From contig JBARCX010000144.1 in assembly GCA_049794535.1 (NCBI GenBank), positions 1 through 13,604 of the forward strand: DNA of 13,604 nt, written 5' to 3'. Numbering within the stretch: position 1 is the stretch's first letter; each line of letters begins with the position of its first letter. Both the position numbers and the translations under genes were made by a program. Shown piece after piece: positions 1-6,604 of this stretch. This stretch comes from JBARCX01 sp049794535 (GTDB lineage: Bacteria; Pseudomonadota; Gammaproteobacteria; Xanthomonadales; Rhodanobacteraceae). The notes under the pieces were generated by a model. It made no database searches, was not told where the DNA came from, and worked only from the letters and a program-made list of their open reading frames with translations.

Positions 1-33
1 GCAGCGAGCGCGTCTTGCTTTGCGCAACGGGGC

Positions 34-68
34 GTTGTTGACAACATGTTGGTCCGGCCAGGTAAAAC
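34..68 (+). promoter_or_regulatory. Putative promoter and operator of the AraC-family gene
   Basis: A perfect -35 hexamer TTGACA lies at 38-43. The best -10 candidate, TAAAAC at 63-68, sits at a long 19-bp spacing, so the promoter assignment is moderate. Two overlapping dyads cover the -35: GTTGT-TG-ACAAC (34-45) and the 10-bp palindrome CAACATGTTG (42-51). A regulator bound there would block RNA polymerase, which suggests autoregulation or control of a divergent gene to the left of the window. Function is inferred from position only. Confidence 0.4.
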
Positions 69-108
69 GCGGTAACGTTGTTTGGACAAAAAACAATGTA
101 TTCCAGCC

Positions 109-930
109 ATGGCGAAATCCCGCGCCGATACCACCGAGCAAGACATCAGCGAGCGCGCCGACGGGCCCGCATTGATTGCCGTTTGGGGTGAAGAGAAATC
201 CGGCGGCGACTTCCGTCTCGGCACCCGCGAAATTGACTGGCATCACCATCTGCGCGGCCAGGTGTTTTGTATCGAGAGTGGCCTGATGCACGTGCGCACC
301 ACGCACGGTTCCTGGTTACTGCCACCTCACCGCGCGGGTTGGATGCCGCCGGGCGAAGCGCACAAGGTCAGCATTAGCGGTGTGATGAGCGGCTGGAGTG
401 TGCTGATCACACCGCAGGCCAGTCGAACTCTTCCACGTCATCCCTGCGTGATTGGCGTCAGCGAACTGATGCGCGCGTTGATTCGGCGCGCCGTCTCGTG
501 GATGGAACAAGACACGCTGGAAATGTCGCAGAAACGCATGATCGCCGTGCTGCTGGAAGAAATACGGCGTGCTCCGCACGAGCCTTTGCATCTACCCATG
601 CCCAACGACCGGCGCCTGTTACGTATCGCCAATGCGATCCTCAAGCAGCCCAACGATTCACGAACCCTGGACGAGTGGGCCCACTGGGCAGGGCTGTCAT
701 CACGTTCGCTGAGTCGCCTGTTCCTCGCCGAAACCGCGCTCAGCTTTGCCCAGTGGCGCCAGCAGGCCCGACTGACGCACGCCCTCGAAATGCTTGCGCA
801 GGGCATGTCCGTGGCGGACATCACGGATGCACTCGGCTATGCCACGTCCAGCAATTTCATCGCGATGTTTCGGCGCAGTTTTGGCGAATCACCCGCGCGC
901 TATTTCGCGAGTCGCGAGTTGCAGCGTTAG
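109..930 (+). CDS. AraC-family transcriptional regulator with cupin sensor domain
   Basis: A cytoplasmic DNA-binding regulator of 273 residues from the ATG at 109. An in-frame TTG at 82 would add nine residues, but ATG is preferred because the putative promoter ends near 68 and neither start has a clear ribosome-binding site. The N-terminal half (about 20-105) is a cupin-like ligand domain with a WHHH stretch at 44-47 and PPGEAH at 80-85, which could bind a metal or small ligand. The C-terminal half (about 185-268) carries the two helix-turn-helix units of the AraC family, including LSSRSLSRLF and LGYATSSNFIAMFRRSFGESP. The layout resembles NimR/RipA-like regulators, which often control an adjacent divergent transporter; any such partner would lie left of the window. 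It converges on the alcohol dehydrogenase gene 42 bp away. The effector is unknown. Confidence 0.9.
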   Translation: MAKSRADTTEQDISERADGPALIAVWGEEKSGGDFRLGTREIDWHHHLRGQVFCIESGLMHVRTTHGSWLLPPHRAGWMPPGEAHKVSISGVMSGWSVLITPQASRTLPRHPCVIGVSELMRALIRRAVSWMEQDTLEMSQKRMIAVLLEEIRRAPHEPLHLPMPNDRRLLRIANAILKQPNDSRTLDEWAHWAGLSSRSLSRLFLAETALSFAQWRQQARLTHALEMLAQGMSVADITDALGYATSSNFIAMFRRSFGESPARYFASRELQR

Positions 931-972
931 AGAGGGCTTTAGGCAAAATAGAAAGTCTTTGCTTTACCAAAA

Positions 973-2121
973 TCAATGTTCACCACGATGCCCATAGGCC
1001 TTACGAGCGACGATCACTTTTGTCGTGCGGGTTGTGAACGCATCCGGCGCATCGTCCCAATCAGCGACCAGCGTCGCGACTTTAAGCGGATCGAATATGC
1101 CTTGCCGTACCAGTTCGATGACATCCGGCAGATCGCGCCGCGGATGCGATATACCCACGTGCAGTGTTGTGCTGTTGGCATACATCTGCATCAAGGGTAG
1201 ACCGGTCCGTTTCGCAAAATAGAACCCTGCCGCCGTGCAGCTCCCGCCCGGCGCCAGCGAACGCAGCGCGTAACGCAGCCCGGCAACAGTGGAGCTGGCA
1301 TCCATGGAAATCAGGTAGGGCCCTTTCACCCGCGGTGCATGACGATCGAACCAAGCAGCTCCACGCTTGGTTTCTATAGCGGTGGCACCCAGCGCCTCGG
1401 CAATACGTAGCCGCTCAGGGTCGTAATCGACGTAATCCACACGCGACGCGCCAAGCGCAACCGCCATGCCAGCGGCATAAAGCCCGATGCTGCGTGCTCC
1501 ACCGCCAACCACCAGCACCGGTGCACCCGGTCGCTGAGCCAATGCAGGACCAACGCTGCGCCACGCATCCGGCATGTTGTCGCTGGCGCTGGCGAGTTTG
1601 AGTGGATCGATATCGGCCGGTACCGGAACCAGCATGGCATCGGCGAAAGGTACGCGCAGCAGGTCGCAGACGGTTCCTCCCCAGGGGCCCATGGATGCGC
1701 CAAAGCCATAGCCAGAAATGAGCGTATTGCCTGCCTGAGTACAGTTGGAGGTGTGCCCGCTATGGCAGGTTGGACAGCTACCGCACGATATCGACCAGGG
1801 CACGATGACCAGCTGACCCTTTTGGATGTGTTTTACGTCTTCGCCACATTCGAGCACCTCGGCAATACATTCGTGACCGATCGCAAACGGCTTGCCATAC
1901 GGATACGGCCCTAGCAGCTCAGGTACCAGCGGATCGAAGTAATGCAAAGCGATGCCGGCGCGCAGCGCGGTGGTCACATGATTGAAGATCGGCAGATTGT
2001 CGCCATCGCAGCGGGCGGCGATCACCGGTCGTACCAAGGCCTCCCCAGGACCGCCCAAGACGGGTGGCGTTACTGTTCGCCACTCCACGCGTCGGGTCTT
2101 GATAAACGCTAATTCCCTCAT
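973..2121 (-). CDS. Zinc-dependent medium-chain alcohol dehydrogenase
   Basis: A 382-residue medium-chain dehydrogenase/reductase, predicted to oxidise an alcohol or reduce an aldehyde or ketone in the cytoplasm. The catalytic-zinc ligands are probably Cys38 (ARCDGD) and the GHE motif at 82-84. The structural zinc site is complete: Cys113, Cys116, Cys119 and Cys127 (CGSCPTC, then SNC). The Rossmann fold shows VVGGGARSIG at 204-213, and an acidic residue at the end of its second strand (Asp232 in VDYVDYD) favours NAD over NADP. Length is typical for the family. The start ATG at 2121 is preceded only by a weak purine-rich site. The gene is divergent from the MerR-type regulator with a 100-bp gap holding a MerR-type promoter, so it is the likely target of that regulator. 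The substrate cannot be told from sequence. Confidence 0.9.
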   Translation of the reverse strand: MRELAFIKTRRVEWRTVTPPVLGGPGEALVRPVIAARCDGDNLPIFNHVTTALRAGIALHYFDPLVPELLGPYPYGKPFAIGHECIAEVLECGEDVKHIQKGQLVIVPWSISCGSCPTCHSGHTSNCTQAGNTLISGYGFGASMGPWGGTVCDLLRVPFADAMLVPVPADIDPLKLASASDNMPDAWRSVGPALAQRPGAPVLVVGGGARSIGLYAAGMAVALGASRVDYVDYDPERLRIAEALGATAIETKRGAAWFDRHAPRVKGPYLISMDASSTVAGLRYALRSLAPGGSCTAAGFYFAKRTGLPLMQMYANSTTLHVGISHPRRDLPDVIELVRQGIFDPLKVATLVADWDDAPDAFTTRTTKVIVARKAYGHRGEH

Positions 2122-2150
2122 ATACCCATACCTGTTGTGGCGCTGAGGGC

Positions 2151-2182
2151 AGTCTAAAGTTGGGACCTAAGCCCCAGGTCAA
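2151..2182 (-). promoter_or_regulatory. MerR-type promoter and operator of the alcohol dehydrogenase gene
   Basis: On the minus strand a -35 TTGACC (2177-2182) and a -10 TAGACT (2151-2156) are separated by 20 bp, longer than the optimal 17. The imperfect dyad TGGGACCTAAGCCCCA (2161-2176, 12 of 16 positions symmetric) fills the spacer, and a tighter pair GACCT-N7-AGGTC covers 2164-2180. A stretched spacer containing a dyad is the known signature of promoters that MerR-family activators untwist. The adjacent divergent gene encodes such a protein, which supports the reading. Binding itself is inferred. Confidence 0.65.
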
Positions 2183-2221
2183 GCGAATTAAAACGACGAT
2201 GGCCAAAGATGAGGGGCGAAC

Positions 2222-2581
2222 ATGAGAACGGGAGTGTTGATTCAGCGTGCAGGTATCACGCGCGACACGCTGCGCTACTACGAACGCGAAGGCGTCATAA
2301 CACCGCCGGCACGCTTGGATAATGGCTATCGCGACTATCCGGAACGGGTACTGGAGGAAATTCGCTTTATCCGGCTGGGTCAATCCGTGGGCCTGCCGTT
2401 GCAAATCATCCGACGCGCGATTCCCTACCTCATCGCGCCACAACCCGGCTGCCAGGAACTGCGCGCAGTATTGGAAGCACAAATGCGCGCGCTCGACGAA
2501 CAAATGGACAAACTGCGCTCAGCGAAAGCTCGCCTCGGCCAATGGCTGCTCGCCAATCGCGCTGCGGCGGTGCCCGGTTAG
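2222..2581 (+). CDS. MerR-family transcriptional regulator
   Basis: A 119-residue regulator with the N-terminal MerR winged helix-turn-helix (about 3-70): TRDTLRYYEREGVI at 13-26, the wing with NGYRDYP at 34-40, and the second HTH with FIRLGQSVGLPL. A long dimerisation helix follows (about 78-112). A single cysteine, Cys77, sits where metal-sensing members such as ZntR keep their helix-start cysteine. The C-terminal cysteine cluster of metal sensors is absent, and so is the redox cysteine of NmlR/AdhR types (position 52 is Leu). The signal is therefore not predictable. The ATG at 2222 has an AGGGG ribosome-binding site 6 nt upstream. It is divergent from the alcohol dehydrogenase gene and most likely activates it. 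Its stop overlaps the end of the convergent cysteine-cluster gene. Confidence 0.9.
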   Translation: MRTGVLIQRAGITRDTLRYYEREGVITPPARLDNGYRDYPERVLEEIRFIRLGQSVGLPLQIIRRAIPYLIAPQPGCQELRAVLEAQMRALDEQMDKLRSAKARLGQWLLANRAAAVPG

Positions 2582-2850
2582 TTCGGCTGACGCGTCGCCG
2601 CTTCAAGCGCATCAAGATAAGCCAAGGCATGCGAGCGATCGTCGCCACACATCGCCGATTCGGGTTTCAAGCCGGCGCACACAGCGGGCCGGCGCGGATC
2701 ACCGAAGATCGCGCAGCGGTTGTCGTCCATCAGTTGCACGCAACGAACACCGGCCGGCTTGCCATGTGGCATGCCGGGTATCGGCGAACTGATCGATGGC
2801 GCTATACAGCAGGCACCGCAACCGCTGCGACAGGGTAGAGGTGCGCTCAC
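2578..2850 (-). CDS. YkgJ-family cysteine-cluster protein
   Basis: A 90-residue protein of the YkgJ/UPF0153 cysteine-cluster family, read from a GTG at 2850. That start lies 10 bp after the aroE stop and just before the conserved region; upstream in-frame ATGs would overlap aroE heavily. Eight cysteines are visible: Cys7, 11, 14 and 15 form the signature C-x3-C-x2-CC (PCRSGCGACC), followed by Cys37, 46, 58 and 68. The family is thought to bind zinc or an iron-sulfur cluster, but its biochemical role is not established. Co-transcription with aroE is likely. Its 3' end overlaps the MerR gene by 4 bp, tail to tail. The ribosome-binding site is weak, which suggests translational coupling to aroE. 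Confidence 0.85.
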   Translation of the reverse strand: MSAPLPCRSGCGACCIAPSISSPIPGMPHGKPAGVRCVQLMDDNRCAIFGDPRRPAVCAGLKPESAMCGDDRSHALAYLDALEAATRQPN

Positions 2851-2860
2851 TACAGTCGCT

Positions 2861-3691
2861 TCAGCCGGCTTGCTGACGCAATGCCTGATAGACAGGCTCG
2901 GTCTCGGGGCGCTTGCCGTGCCACAGCTCGAACGTATCGGCGGCGGTTTCCACCAGCATGCCCAGGCCGTCGAAGGCGTAACGCGCACCAGCGGTGCGTG
3001 CCCAGGCAAGGAAACCGATCGACGCTGGGCCATAGGTAAGGTCGTAGCAAAGCGCACGTGCACCGGCCAATGAGAACGGCAGCTGCAGCGACGCACCGAG
3101 CACTCCAGCCGAAGTGGCGTTGATGATCAGGTCGAAGCTGCCGATATTGCCGAGATCTTCCCAGTAACGCGTGTGCGCACGGGCTGGATCGCCAATCGCA
3201 TCGGCCAGCGCATCGGCGGCCTCCGGTGAGCGGTTGACGATGGTCAGTGTCTCTACGCCCGCATCGAGCAATGCCCATGCGACGCCATGTGCTGCACCGC
3301 CGGCACCGAGTAGCAGCGCATTGTGACCACGCAAGTCGACGCTATGGCGCTCGGTGATGTCACGCACCATGCCGTCGCCATCGGTGTTGTGCGCGCCTAC
3401 TCGGCCGTCGGGTAGCCACGTAAGTACGTTGGCGCTACCGGCGCGTATCGCCGCGTCGCTACGCTGATCGGCCAGCGCAAAGGCAGCAGCCTTGTGCGGC
3501 AGTGTGACGTTGGCGCCGCGTCCGCCTTCGGCAAAGAAGCGATGCACGGCCTCTGCGAATGCCTCGGGCGCAGCGTCGATCGCACGATACTCCAGCTCGA
3601 AGCCGAACTGCCGCGCGAACATCTGGTGGATCTGCGGCGATAGTGTGTGACCGATGGGATGGCCGAACACGGCAAATTGGCCTGCGTGCAT
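2861..3691 (-). CDS. aroE: Shikimate dehydrogenase (NADP-dependent)
   Basis: Reduces 3-dehydroshikimate to shikimate with NADPH in the aromatic amino acid pathway. The 276-residue length is normal. Seen: the shikimate-binding HTLSP (15-19, Thr-x-Ser in place of the common Ser-x-Ser), NVTLPHK with catalytic Lys67, NTDGDG with catalytic Asp104, the nucleotide loop GAGGAA (129-134), an NR pair (153-154) suited to the NADP phosphate, NATSAG (191-196), and DLTYGP around Tyr220. In the C-terminal GLGMLVETAADTF stretch, Thr249 occupies the place where a substrate-binding glutamine is usual. The ATG at 3691 was chosen over longer in-frame starts because a strong AAGGAG site precedes it by about 7 nt and the fold begins there. 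It heads a likely two-gene unit with the cysteine-cluster gene. Confidence 0.95.
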   Translation of the reverse strand: MHAGQFAVFGHPIGHTLSPQIHQMFARQFGFELEYRAIDAAPEAFAEAVHRFFAEGGRGANVTLPHKAAAFALADQRSDAAIRAGSANVLTWLPDGRVGAHNTDGDGMVRDITERHSVDLRGHNALLLGAGGAAHGVAWALLDAGVETLTIVNRSPEAADALADAIGDPARAHTRYWEDLGNIGSFDLIINATSAGVLGASLQLPFSLAGARALCYDLTYGPASIGFLAWARTAGARYAFDGLGMLVETAADTFELWHGKRPETEPVYQALRQQAG

Positions 3692-3723
3692 GGAAACTCC
3701 TTGGTGATTCGCTTCAGCCCGCC

Positions 3724-3729
3724 ATTCTA
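3724..3729 (-). promoter_or_regulatory. aroE: Possible -10 element for aroE
   Basis: TAGAAT on the minus strand, 33 bp before the aroE start, matches the sigma-70 -10 consensus in five of six positions. No convincing -35 was found at 16-18 bp, so only the -10 box is proposed. The 154-bp gap between aroE and the divergent small membrane gene otherwise shows no clear structure. Confidence 0.3.
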
Positions 3730-3845
3730 CGGTTCCTGACACCGGTTCACGAACCCTGCGTGCAGCCTCCGCCCACTTAAGTCGCAGCTTCTGAGATATG
3801 CCACGTGCACGATGTCGTCCATCGAATCGCTCAGGAACCTGCGCC

Positions 3846-4103
3846 ATGCGTCCACAACACACCGATCACGATCGCCAACCCCGCCTGCTCGCCGTTTCTG
3901 TGCTGTGGCTATTGGCCGGCAGCATCCTGCTGCTGACCACGCTGGTACCGGCGCATACGGCGCTGCTTGGCTGGGCGCCAGCGTTCTGGCTGTTGGCAGC
4001 ACCGTTGGCGGTGCTGTTGACGCTGGACCCTACGCTACCGCGCCAACTACTTACGCTACGGCGCACGCGCCGACACGACGCGTCGCGCTGGCTTTGGCAC
4101 TAA
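3846..4103 (+). CDS. Small two-helix membrane protein, function unknown
   Basis: An 85-residue protein that I do not recognise. It has a basic, polar N-terminus (1-13), two hydrophobic segments suited to membrane helices (about 14-33 and 39-60), and a strongly basic tail (RRTRRH at 72-77). By the positive-inside rule both ends should be cytoplasmic. The ATG at 3846 was chosen because an AGGAA ribosome-binding site lies 8 nt upstream; an in-frame ATG at 3798 has none and would add 16 unconserved-looking residues. It is divergent from aroE and followed by a pair of hairpins, so it appears to be a single-gene unit. It could be mistaken for a chance frame, but the ribosome-binding site and the clean double-helix pattern argue for a real gene. 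Confidence 0.6.
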   Translation: MRPQHTDHDRQPRLLAVSVLWLLAGSILLLTTLVPAHTALLGWAPAFWLLAAPLAVLLTLDPTLPRQLLTLRRTRRHDASRWLWH

Positions 4104-4204
4104 GCCTGAGCATTCAAAGAATCCGCCTGGCAGTGGACGGTGTGGCCGGAGTGCCGCACTACGGGACGCTGTGTAGCCGTACTGGAAGTGTTGGCTACTG
4201 AGCA

Positions 4205-4255
4205 ACGCGAAGGATCGCGTGCATGACTCCGGCCGCCCACGGATGGGCGGCCGGA
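4205..4255. terminator. Tandem hairpins between convergent genes (probable bidirectional terminator)
   Basis: Two perfect hairpins lie in a row: ACGCGA-AGGA-TCGCGT (4205-4220), then a 12-bp GC-rich stem at 4228-4239 and 4244-4255 with the four-base loop CGGA. They sit between the small membrane gene (plus strand) and the end of the ATP-grasp gene (minus strand), which is where a shared terminator is expected. No T-run directly follows either arm; CTTTTC occurs some 10 bases further on the plus strand. Termination is therefore likely but not canonical. Confidence 0.5.
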
Positions 4256-4290
4256 TGACCCGAGCTTTTCGCGCCGGCAGATGCCAGCTT

Positions 4291-5775
4291 TCAGCTGGCG
4301 ATACCCTGCCGTTTCCGTTCCATCCGCCGCAGGAACTCTTGCATCACACGCAGGTAGAGATCGTCGCCGAGATAGAAGTCTTCTACACCGGCATCGATCG
4401 ACGGATTGTCATTCACTTCGATCACCACCGGTTTGTCGCCGACCTGCTTGAGGTCCACGCCGTACAGACCATCGCCGACCGCATTGGTGGCCTTCAGCGC
4501 CAGCTTGACCACTTCAACCGGTGCGTCGCTCACGGCGATCGTCTCGAAACCACCGGACTTCTTCGTACCCTTGGCGCCGTGGTTGTAGATCTGCCAGTGG
4601 CCGCGCGACATGAAGTACTTGCACGCGTACAGCGGTTCGCGGTTGAGCACGCCGATGCGCCAGTCGAATTCGGTAGGAACGAACTCCTGCGCCAACAACA
4701 GCGCACTGTGCTGGAACAGCTCGCCGGCGGCCAGATCCAACGCCTGCTCGTTGTCTACCTTGACCACGCCGCGCGAGAACGAACCGTCCGGAATTTTCAG
4801 TACCAGCGGGAAACCAAGCCGACCGATGACTTCCTTGGTCACCTTCGGGTTGTCGCGGTAGAGAATTTCGGTTTTGGGCACCGCAAGCTTGCGCGACACC
4901 ATCAGATCGTTGAGGAAGATCTTGTTGGTGCAACGCAGGATCGAGGTGGGGTCATCCATCACCACCATGCCTTCCTTCTCCGCGCGATGAGCGAAGCGGT
5001 AGGTGTGGTTATCGCTGGCGGTGGTTTCGCGAATGAACAGGCCGTCGTATTCGGCGAGGCGCTGGTAATCGTTCTTGCCAATCGGGTCGACCTCGATACC
5101 CAATTCCCTGCCGGCATTGATGAACGAGTTGAGCGCCTTCTTGTTCGATGGCGGCATCGCTTCGTTCGGGTCGACCAGCATGGCGATGTCGTAGCGGAAG
5201 CGTTTGCGCGCGCGCGGCTTGCGCCACAGCTTTTTGGAAAAGCGATCCAGCTCTTCGGCGAACGCATCCTCTTGTGCATCACCCAGCGAATGCAGCCCGA
5301 CCGGTTTGATCGATGCCACCTGCCACATGCGGTCGCGCTCGAACTCGATGCGCAGCAGAGGGCACGGGAACATTTCGAACACCTGCCGCGCCAGATCCTG
5401 CAGCGCGGGGTAGGCGGTCTCACCGAAGTAGACCAGGATGCCGAAGTCAGTCGTGTCGCGACCGCCCGCCGGTAGGAAGTGGGTCAGCTTCTGGTTGAGG
5501 TCCTCGATATCCAGGCCGTACAGCGAGCGCCGACGCAGATCGTTCACCGTGCGCACGGAGGGCATCACGCGATGACCGCGGGCTTCCGCCAGCAACGAGA
5601 CGTAGTAGCCGGTACCGAGGTACTTGTAGCTACGGCACAGGTTGATCACATGGGTGCGTTCGTCGTCGCCGCCAATCGGCTCACGCAGGTAGTCCATCGC
5701 ACTAACCACGTCGACAGACGGGTAGTAGGAGCCCCAGTCGGAGGCTTTCTCGACAACGATGACGAGACGGGTCAT
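4291..5775 (-). CDS. RimK-like ATP-grasp ligase with N-terminal RLAN-type domain
   Basis: A 494-residue protein with the layout of RLAN plus RimK-like ATP-grasp proteins, which are predicted to form amide or peptide bonds (for instance adding amino acids to a protein or small molecule) using ATP. Residues 1 to about 150 form the RLAN-type region (MTRLVIVVEK, then NLCRSYKYLGTGYYVSLLAEARG at roughly 45-67). The ATP-grasp part spans about 270-485: LKIPDGSFSRGVVKV with Lys327 and a glycine-rich loop, AQEFVPTEFDWR (362-373), YGVDL with Asp441, and the metal-binding EVNDNP (453-458). All catalytic elements look intact. The start at 5775 has a GAGGT site 4 nt upstream. It is divergent from a GNAT acetyltransferase, a known association for this family. 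It is longer than E. coli RimK (about 300 residues), so it should not be called the ribosomal S6 modifier. The substrate is unknown. Confidence 0.88.
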   Translation of the reverse strand: MTRLVIVVEKASDWGSYYPSVDVVSAMDYLREPIGGDDERTHVINLCRSYKYLGTGYYVSLLAEARGHRVMPSVRTVNDLRRRSLYGLDIEDLNQKLTHFLPAGGRDTTDFGILVYFGETAYPALQDLARQVFEMFPCPLLRIEFERDRMWQVASIKPVGLHSLGDAQEDAFAEELDRFSKKLWRKPRARKRFRYDIAMLVDPNEAMPPSNKKALNSFINAGRELGIEVDPIGKNDYQRLAEYDGLFIRETTASDNHTYRFAHRAEKEGMVVMDDPTSILRCTNKIFLNDLMVSRKLAVPKTEILYRDNPKVTKEVIGRLGFPLVLKIPDGSFSRGVVKVDNEQALDLAAGELFQHSALLLAQEFVPTEFDWRIGVLNREPLYACKYFMSRGHWQIYNHGAKGTKKSGGFETIAVSDAPVEVVKLALKATNAVGDGLYGVDLKQVGDKPVVIEVNDNPSIDAGVEDFYLGDDLYLRVMQEFLRRMERKRQGIAS

Positions 5776-5921
5776 GGCACCTCAATGATCTTGCCGTGGC
5801 GGTTCCACCGTAGTGGTGGCCGTGGTGCTACTGCACAAGGCGCGCAGTGTGGCATAGGGTCCGTGCTGCACACACAACAGAAAGCACTGAAGCCGGATTA
5901 AACGTTTACGCGACGTTTCGA

Positions 5922-5950
5922 TTGCCCCCGAGGGGCTCGGCGACTAGAGT
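5922..5950 (+). promoter_or_regulatory. Putative sigma-70 promoter of the GNAT gene
   Basis: TTGCCC (5922-5927) and TAGAGT (5945-5950) are separated by exactly 17 bp, 51 bp ahead of the acetyltransferase ATG. The match to consensus is moderate (three of six and four of six). The rest of the 225-bp gap to the divergent ATP-grasp gene holds a small hairpin, CCACC-GTAGT-GGTGG (5805-5819), and an AAACGTTT palindrome (5901-5908) that might be an operator. Confidence 0.4.
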
Positions 5951-6000
5951 GCCGCGCAGCTTGTCATTCCCTTCTCCACCGCGTTGCACCAGGACCCCCG

Positions 6001-6474
6001 ATGACCCCAACGCCGGCCACTGCCGCGGTGCGCGTGCGACGCGCTGAATTGTCCGACCTCGACGACCTGGTGGCGCTGGAAAACAGCACCTTCGATAGCG
6101 ATCTGCTCAGCCGTGCGCAATATCGCCGCCACCTGGACAGCGACACTGCGCTGGTGCTGGTTGCCAGCGCCAATCACCGCCGCTTCCTCGGTACAGCGGT
6201 GGTGTTCTTCCGCAAAGGTAGTCGGGTGGCGCGGTTGTACTCGATTGCAAGCAAGCCTGAGGCGCGCGGCAAGGGCGTGGGCACCGCGCTGTTGGATGCG
6301 GTTGAAGCGGCAGCCCGGCAACGCCGCTGCGTGGCCGTGCGGCTGGAAGTACGCGACGACAACGCCAATGCAGTCCGGCTGTACGAGCGACACGGCTACA
6401 AGCACATCGGTCATTACCCGCATTACTACCAAGATGGCTCCCATGCCTGGCGCTACGAGAAGTCGTTCGGCTGA
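6001..6474 (+). CDS. GNAT-family N-acetyltransferase
   Basis: A 157-residue single-domain acetyltransferase that should transfer acetyl from acetyl-CoA to an amine, such as a protein N-terminus, peptide or small molecule. The acetyl-CoA loop is clear: IASKPEARGKGVGTALLDA at 82-100, containing the R-G-x-G-x-G/A pattern. Motif B follows as LEVRDDNANAVRLYERHGY (115-133), resembling RimI. The ATG at 6001 has AGGA 7-8 nt upstream. In many proteobacteria the gene beside an RLAN/ATP-grasp gene encodes a longer GNAT fused to a C39-like peptidase domain; here no peptidase part is present and the frame stops normally. Divergence from the ATP-grasp gene suggests shared control and a common substrate, which is inference. 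Confidence 0.9.
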   Translation: MTPTPATAAVRVRRAELSDLDDLVALENSTFDSDLLSRAQYRRHLDSDTALVLVASANHRRFLGTAVVFFRKGSRVARLYSIASKPEARGKGVGTALLDAVEAAARQRRCVAVRLEVRDDNANAVRLYERHGYKHIGHYPHYYQDGSHAWRYEKSFG

Positions 6475-6538
6475 ACCTGCGCCGTTGAATGCGCCGGTCC
6501 AGCCGGCTGCTACTTAAGTCGAACCCGCAAGGTTAGCG

Positions 6539-6560
6539 CCAGCGCGACGACCGGCGCTGG
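6539..6560 (+). terminator. Stem-loop after the GNAT gene (weak terminator candidate)
   Basis: CCAGCGC (6539-6545) pairs with GCGCTGG (6554-6560) across an 8-base loop and is followed by TTTATCAT. The T-run is short, so termination may be inefficient. TATCAT (6563-6568) could instead be the -10 box for the next gene. Both readings remain open. Confidence 0.35.
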
Positions 6561-6604
6561 TTTATCATGTCGCAGCGATTCGGGGGGATAGTGGGGCGTC
6601 GCAA

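Noticed and set aside
943..962. GCAAA/TTTGC pairing between the AraC and dehydrogenase gene ends as a terminator
   Set aside because: A five-base AT-rich stem with a ten-base loop is too weak to claim.
2851..3096. N-terminal extension of the cysteine-cluster gene to an ATG at 3096
   Set aside because: It would overlap aroE by more than 200 bp and adds low-quality sequence with no family similarity; the GTG at 2850 fits the family.
3812..4201. Alternative 129-codon frame overlapping the small membrane gene
   Set aside because: No ribosome-binding site, no hydrophobic pattern or domain, and it overlaps the better-supported frame.
4219..5475. 418-codon open frame antisense to the ATP-grasp gene
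   Set aside because: It is a codon-bias shadow: the opposite strand encodes a protein with all ATP-grasp motifs, and this frame has no recognisable domain or ribosome-binding site.
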